Source: Fidelibacterota bacterium
GTDB taxonomy: Bacteria; Fidelibacterota; UBA2242; JAFGTP01
Reading direction: 5' to 3'
NCBI GenBank assembly: GCA_021734005.1
Contig: JAIPJV010000066.1
Location: 1 to 8,922, forward strand
Length of the DNA stretch: 8,922 nucleotides
Shown: in pieces, positions 6,683 to 8,922 of the stretch
Layout: each line of letters begins with the position of its first letter
Position numbering within the stretch: position 1 is the stretch's first letter
Notes under the pieces: model-generated
What the model was told of the DNA's origin: nothing
Databases searched by the model: none
The model's input: only the letters and a program-made list of their open reading frames with translations
Program-made: the position numbers and the translations under genes

Positions 6683-7591
6683 TTATACTGCTATTTTTTT
6701 GATGTTTACTTTGTTCAAGTCCATTTCCCCCAAATTGGCTTCATAGCCATATTGAATATGTTCAACAGCCTCAGGTTTGATACCGATGATCTGGGCTGCA
6801 GCAGCGTCAATGGCTACAATATCTTCTGACATGAGAAGCATCTTTTTATCCTCAATATCTTCGGGCCTTGCTCTTTGAGGACCATTATCCAAAGTAACCC
6901 GATATCCATCAGCAATGTTCAGATCCGGCTTTCTGAAATAGCAAAAGTCAGTTATACATCTATGTAGCCCATTGCGATGATAATAACCACGATCCCAGAC
7001 AACGCCCATCATATTTTTCATAGCATTGGTCAGTTTTGTGGAACCATGATGTTTGATAACCGGAATGTTGATGAAGACATCACTATCAAGTAGAATGTCA
7101 TGAACTTTAGTTTTCTTGAGTGTTTTGGCCTGAGGAATTTCTACTTCAGAAAAGTAGCTTTCAGAATTTCCGGGTACAACTTCAGCACCAGCTTCCGATG
7201 CTTTGGTTTTGATTCCGCTCAGATCATAACATTCTTTCCAGTTATTACAGGTGTGGTCAAAAACATAGACTTTTTTAGCACCGGCATCCAAACACTCTTT
7301 AACAACTTCAGCGACCAGATCAGGATTTGTATCTGCGCCTGTATCAGGGGTGCGAGCCCAACCAATATTAGGCTTTATCAGAACAGTTTGACCTTCGCTT
7401 ACATATTTTTCAATACCACCCATTTCTTTAATAGCACGTTTATACATTTGAACTGGTTCACCGTTTCTCACGGCAACCATGTCAGGTCTATTGACCTCTT
7501 TTTTTACCTTGCTATCTTTATCAAAGCCCCAGCCTACTGCACTTAATGATAATCCTGCACCAATAGTCTTCAAAAACCCTCTTCTATCCAT
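6683..7591 (-). CDS. DUF362 domain protein with Tat signal
   Basis: This 302-residue protein matches the DUF362 family, whose function is not established; some relatives carry ferredoxin domains. Residues 2-8 (DRRGFLK) are a twin-arginine motif followed by a glycine- and serine-rich hydrophobic stretch to about residue 22, so it is predicted to be exported folded. The body contains VLIKPNIGW (70-78) and an alternating alpha/beta region with AGAKKVYVFD (103-112). The conserved block NIPVIKHHG (175-183) is followed by STKLTNAMKNMMG (184-196). The C-terminal part has LMSEDIVAIDAAAAQIIG (253-270). No CX2CX2C iron-sulphur motif is present; four cysteines are scattered (100, 115, 121, 212), with a fifth at 217. 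An AAGGAG SD (7599-7604) precedes the ATG with a 7-base spacer. It lies 22 bases after the patatin gene and 21 before the cyclic-nucleotide-binding gene. It is the second Tat substrate in the window. A folded export route suggests a cofactor, but none can be named. Confidence 0.88.
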   Translation of the reverse strand: MDRRGFLKTIGAGLSLSAVGWGFDKDSKVKKEVNRPDMVAVRNGEPVQMYKRAIKEMGGIEKYVSEGQTVLIKPNIGWARTPDTGADTNPDLVAEVVKECLDAGAKKVYVFDHTCNNWKECYDLSGIKTKASEAGAEVVPGNSESYFSEVEIPQAKTLKKTKVHDILLDSDVFINIPVIKHHGSTKLTNAMKNMMGVVWDRGYYHRNGLHRCITDFCYFRKPDLNIADGYRVTLDNGPQRARPEDIEDKKMLLMSEDIVAIDAAAAQIIGIKPEAVEHIQYGYEANLGEMDLNKVNIKKIAV

Positions 7592-7613
7592 TACAATACT
7601 CCTTCGCTTTAGA

Positions 7614-8552
7614 TTACAATATGTCTATTATTTCGTTATTTTGCAACTTTTCTTTTGTTGTTTGATAACCGATTTCGATCATTTCTTTTGCTTCCCAGAA
7701 TTCCCATAATTTAAAGCGGGAAACGTCGATATCTATGATCAGATCGGGTTTAACAATTTCTATTTCCCTTTGACTGGTTTCAGCAAGCATGATCTGCAAA
7801 GAATTAAAAAGAGACTTTAATAAAGGCGGAAAATGAGGTTTTGTTGGCTTTTTTTCGCCTTTCATCATCTTGCTGACTTTTTCAATAATATTACCATCTT
7901 TTTTCTGAATAGGTTCAGTATCCAGCTCAATACTGTCGTAACTGCTTTCCATATTAATGTTAGAATTCTTGAGAACATTTATTCCGAAAATTTTGTCAAG
8001 ATCATAGTTTTTTAATACTTCCAGGGGAAGGTTCGAACGTAAACCTCCATCTACAAGCAGGCGGCCATTGGCAGGAAAAGGTGGGAAAATTCCCGGGATA
8101 GAAATACTGGCGCGAATAGCACCAACCAAACTACCTTTGTTAATATAAACAATTTCTCCATTTTCAATATCCACACTAACGGCCACAAAAGGAATCTCAA
8201 GATCTTCTATGTAATGATCACCAATATGTTTTCTGAAAAATTCCAGGATGTTATCATCTTTTATTAGAGCGCCTCTCTGAATAGATGGGGAGAGTAAGTT
8301 TATTGTTTTAATGCGATCAATGGAGAGGGCAATATCTTCAATTTCTGATATTTCCATACCACAGCTGTACATTCCGCCAATAATTGCACCGGCACTTGTT
8401 CCTGAAATTACAGCCGGTTTGATTCCTGCTTCTTCAAAGGCTTTGAGACAGCCAATATGGGATAGACCAAGCGCAGCACCGCCACCCAAAGCCAATCCGA
8501 TTTTGCCAGATTCTGACTCCTGATTAATAATTTTATCTTTTATCCAGCCCAT
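7614..8552 (-). CDS. Patatin-like phospholipase (RssA-type)
   Basis: This 312-residue protein is a bacterial patatin-like lipid acyl hydrolase, a Ser-Asp dyad enzyme acting on phospholipids or lysophospholipids. The oxyanion-hole loop is GGGAALGLSHIG (23-34). The nucleophile is Ser53 in GTSAG (51-55), and the dyad Asp168 is in DGG (168-170), so it should be active. The patatin core covers about 17-195. A charged segment (about 205-245) interrupts it, and the region to 312 includes LIIDIDVSRFKLWEF (271-285), common in the RssA-like subgroup. There is no signal peptide, so it should act on the cytoplasmic face of the membrane. It is the first gene of a four-gene operon. Eukaryotic NTE (PNPLA6) carries cyclic-nucleotide-binding domains and a patatin domain in one chain; here both parts are in one operon, which hints at ligand control of the lipase. 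An inverted repeat covers its SD. Confidence 0.92.
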   Translation of the reverse strand: MGWIKDKIINQESESGKIGLALGGGAALGLSHIGCLKAFEEAGIKPAVISGTSAGAIIGGMYSCGMEISEIEDIALSIDRIKTINLLSPSIQRGALIKDDNILEFFRKHIGDHYIEDLEIPFVAVSVDIENGEIVYINKGSLVGAIRASISIPGIFPPFPANGRLLVDGGLRSNLPLEVLKNYDLDKIFGINVLKNSNINMESSYDSIELDTEPIQKKDGNIIEKVSKMMKGEKKPTKPHFPPLLKSLFNSLQIMLAETSQREIEIVKPDLIIDIDVSRFKLWEFWEAKEMIEIGYQTTKEKLQNNEIIDIL

Positions 8553-8557
8553 CTTGG

Positions 8558-8580
8558 TTTCCTTGATTAATAAAAGGAAA
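8558..8580 (-). promoter_or_regulatory. Inverted repeat that would pair with the patatin Shine-Dalgarno
   Basis: On the minus strand TTTCCTT is followed by nine bases and then AAGGAAA, a perfect 7-bp inverted repeat. The 3' arm is the SD of the patatin gene, five bases before its ATG. In mRNA the hairpin would hide the SD. This could be a thermometer-like or ligand/protein-controlled element, or an incidental repeat. Confidence 0.45.
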
Positions 8581-8718
8581 TCTCAACTATAATTTAGTAC
8601 ATATTCAAATAACAGAATTACAATTTTCATAACCTGAAGTAGATATTAATTTTTTATCTAATTTATCTAGTATTACAGGCAAAAATTTGAATAATACAAC
8701 CAAAAAATCAGGTTAATA

Positions 8719-8734
8719 TGTGATAAATTACACT
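8719..8734 (+). promoter_or_regulatory. Weak CRP-like palindromic site
   Basis: TGTGA-TAAATT-ACACT fits TGTGA-N6-TCACA fully in the left half and at three of five bases in the right half, keeping the GTG-N8-CAC core. Its centre (8726.5) is about 70 bases before the predicted start of transcription from the plus-strand promoter, a distance used by class I CRP activators. No CRP-type regulator is encoded in the window, so this is tentative. Confidence 0.25.
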
Positions 8735-8746
8735 TTAAATGAAATA

Positions 8747-8774
8747 ATCAAAAGTTTTTATTGAAAGTTTTGAT
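8747..8774 (+). promoter_or_regulatory. Inverted repeat flanking the -35 box
   Basis: ATCAAAA (8747-8753) and TTTTGAT (8768-8774) form a perfect 7-bp inverted repeat with 14 bases between. The -35 hexamer at 8761-8766 lies inside. The same stretch has a direct repeat AAAGTTTT at 8751-8758 and 8764-8771. Size and place suit a dimeric repressor operator, but the AT-rich context makes chance likely. Confidence 0.3.
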
Positions 8775-8789
8775 CGAAATAGCTATATT
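8761..8789 (+). promoter_or_regulatory. Predicted sigma70-type promoter for the MBL-fold gene
   Basis: TTGAAA (8761-8766) and TATATT (8784-8789) are separated by exactly 17 bases and match the consensus at 10 of 12 positions. Transcription would begin near 8796, leaving an untranslated leader of about 92 bases before the ATG at 8888. Confidence 0.55.
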
Positions 8790-8887
8790 AAATTTCAATA
8801 ATTTTTATGTGGTGGATAGTGAAAAGTTTCATATTTATTCTGGTTAATTATCAAAAAACCTGCAAACCTATTAAATGAAGAGATGCT

Positions 8888-8922
8888 ATGCGAATAAAAT
8901 TTTGGGGTGTCCGGGGCTCAGT
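8888..8922 (+). CDS. Metallo-beta-lactamase-fold hydrolase, N-terminus only (cut by window end)
   Basis: The last 35 bases encode MRIKFWGVRGS and continue past the edge. This is the typical opening of one group of MBL-fold hydrolases related to class II cAMP phosphodiesterases, RNase Z and PhnP, which often start MRIxFWGVRGSIP. In that group the catalytic HxHxDH motif lies further on and cannot be seen here. GAAGAG (8877-8882) is a suitable SD. An ATG at 8883 is rejected because it stops after four codons. The gene is divergent from the patatin/cyclic-nucleotide operon; relatives of this group are sometimes linked or fused to cyclic-nucleotide-binding domains, which fits the neighbourhood. 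The call rests on 11 residues. Confidence 0.6.
   Translation, partial: MRIKFWGVRGS

Larger units (their letters stand above)
8553..8887. other. Divergent regulatory region between the patatin operon and the MBL-fold gene
   Basis: These 335 very AT-rich bases contain no gene. On the patatin side they hold the hairpin over the SD. On the minus strand only weak promoter candidates were seen (for example TTGCCT-N16-TAGATA on the complement of 8655-8682). On the plus strand there is a good promoter at 8761-8789 with several possible operators around it. Confidence 0.6.

Noticed and set aside
7100..7546. 148-codon open frame on the plus strand across the DUF362 gene
   Set aside because: It is a shadow of the DUF362 coding sequence on the other strand; it is rich in Phe and Ile from complementing Lys/Glu and Asn/Asp codons, and matches no known family.
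8630..8715. Perfect 8-bp inverted repeat TAACCTGA / TCAGGTTA with 70 bases between
   Set aside because: In about 335 bases close to one 8-bp inverted match is expected by chance, and the spacing fits no usual operator or terminator.
8883..8897. ATG at 8883 as start of the last gene
   Set aside because: It reads into a stop after four codons; the ATG at 8888 in another frame gives the MRIKFWGVRGS opening of MBL-fold hydrolases.

Overview
The window holds eight complete protein genes and the first 35 bases of a ninth. It is AT-rich throughout, and the genes are closely packed with clear Shine-Dalgarno (SD) sites of the GAGG/AGGAGG type. Two proteins have twin-arginine (Tat) leaders and one a Sec-type leader, so the host is a bacterium with both export systems. 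The gene set (AmmeMemoRadiSam genes, a Tat-type DUF362 protein, a patatin, a stand-alone cyclic-nucleotide-binding protein) would suit a Gram-negative, probably anaerobic lineage outside the Proteobacteria, such as a Calditrichota-like or candidate phylum. That placement is a guess. No RNA gene, transposon, CRISPR array or phage gene was found.

Left block (60-2078, minus strand): a GT4-type glycosyltransferase is followed after 36 bases by an envelope-directed nitroreductase of the SagB type. They are probably co-transcribed, but nothing links their functions. A 349-base intergenic region (2079-2427) separates them from the next block, which is divergent.

Centre (2428-5068, plus strand): the AmmeMemoRadiSam system, a widely conserved three-domain set of unsettled function. 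The radical SAM enzyme (amrS) carries a Tat leader. It is followed after 16 bases by a single gene that joins a Sec-type leader, a MEMO1 domain and an AMMECR1 domain. Inside that gene, exactly at the linker, an SD and an ATG nearly identical to the gene's own start could allow separate production of a leaderless AMMECR1 protein. This exported, fused and possibly dual-product version is the most interesting thing in the window.

Right block (8552 to 5035, minus strand): patatin phospholipase, Tat-type DUF362 protein, cyclic-nucleotide-binding protein and AI-2E/PerM-type membrane protein, with gaps of 22 and 21 bases and then an 8-base overlap, so almost certainly one operon. The patatin and cyclic-nucleotide-binding parts are the two parts that eukaryotic neuropathy target esterase (NTE) carries in one chain. 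The last gene of this operon overlaps the convergent MEMO1-AMMECR1 gene by 34 bases. The SD of the patatin gene lies in one arm of a perfect 7-bp inverted repeat.

Right edge (8553-8922): a 335-base divergent regulatory region with a good sigma70-like promoter, a CRP-like half-conserved site and several inverted repeats. It leads into the start of a metallo-beta-lactamase-fold gene that runs out of the window.
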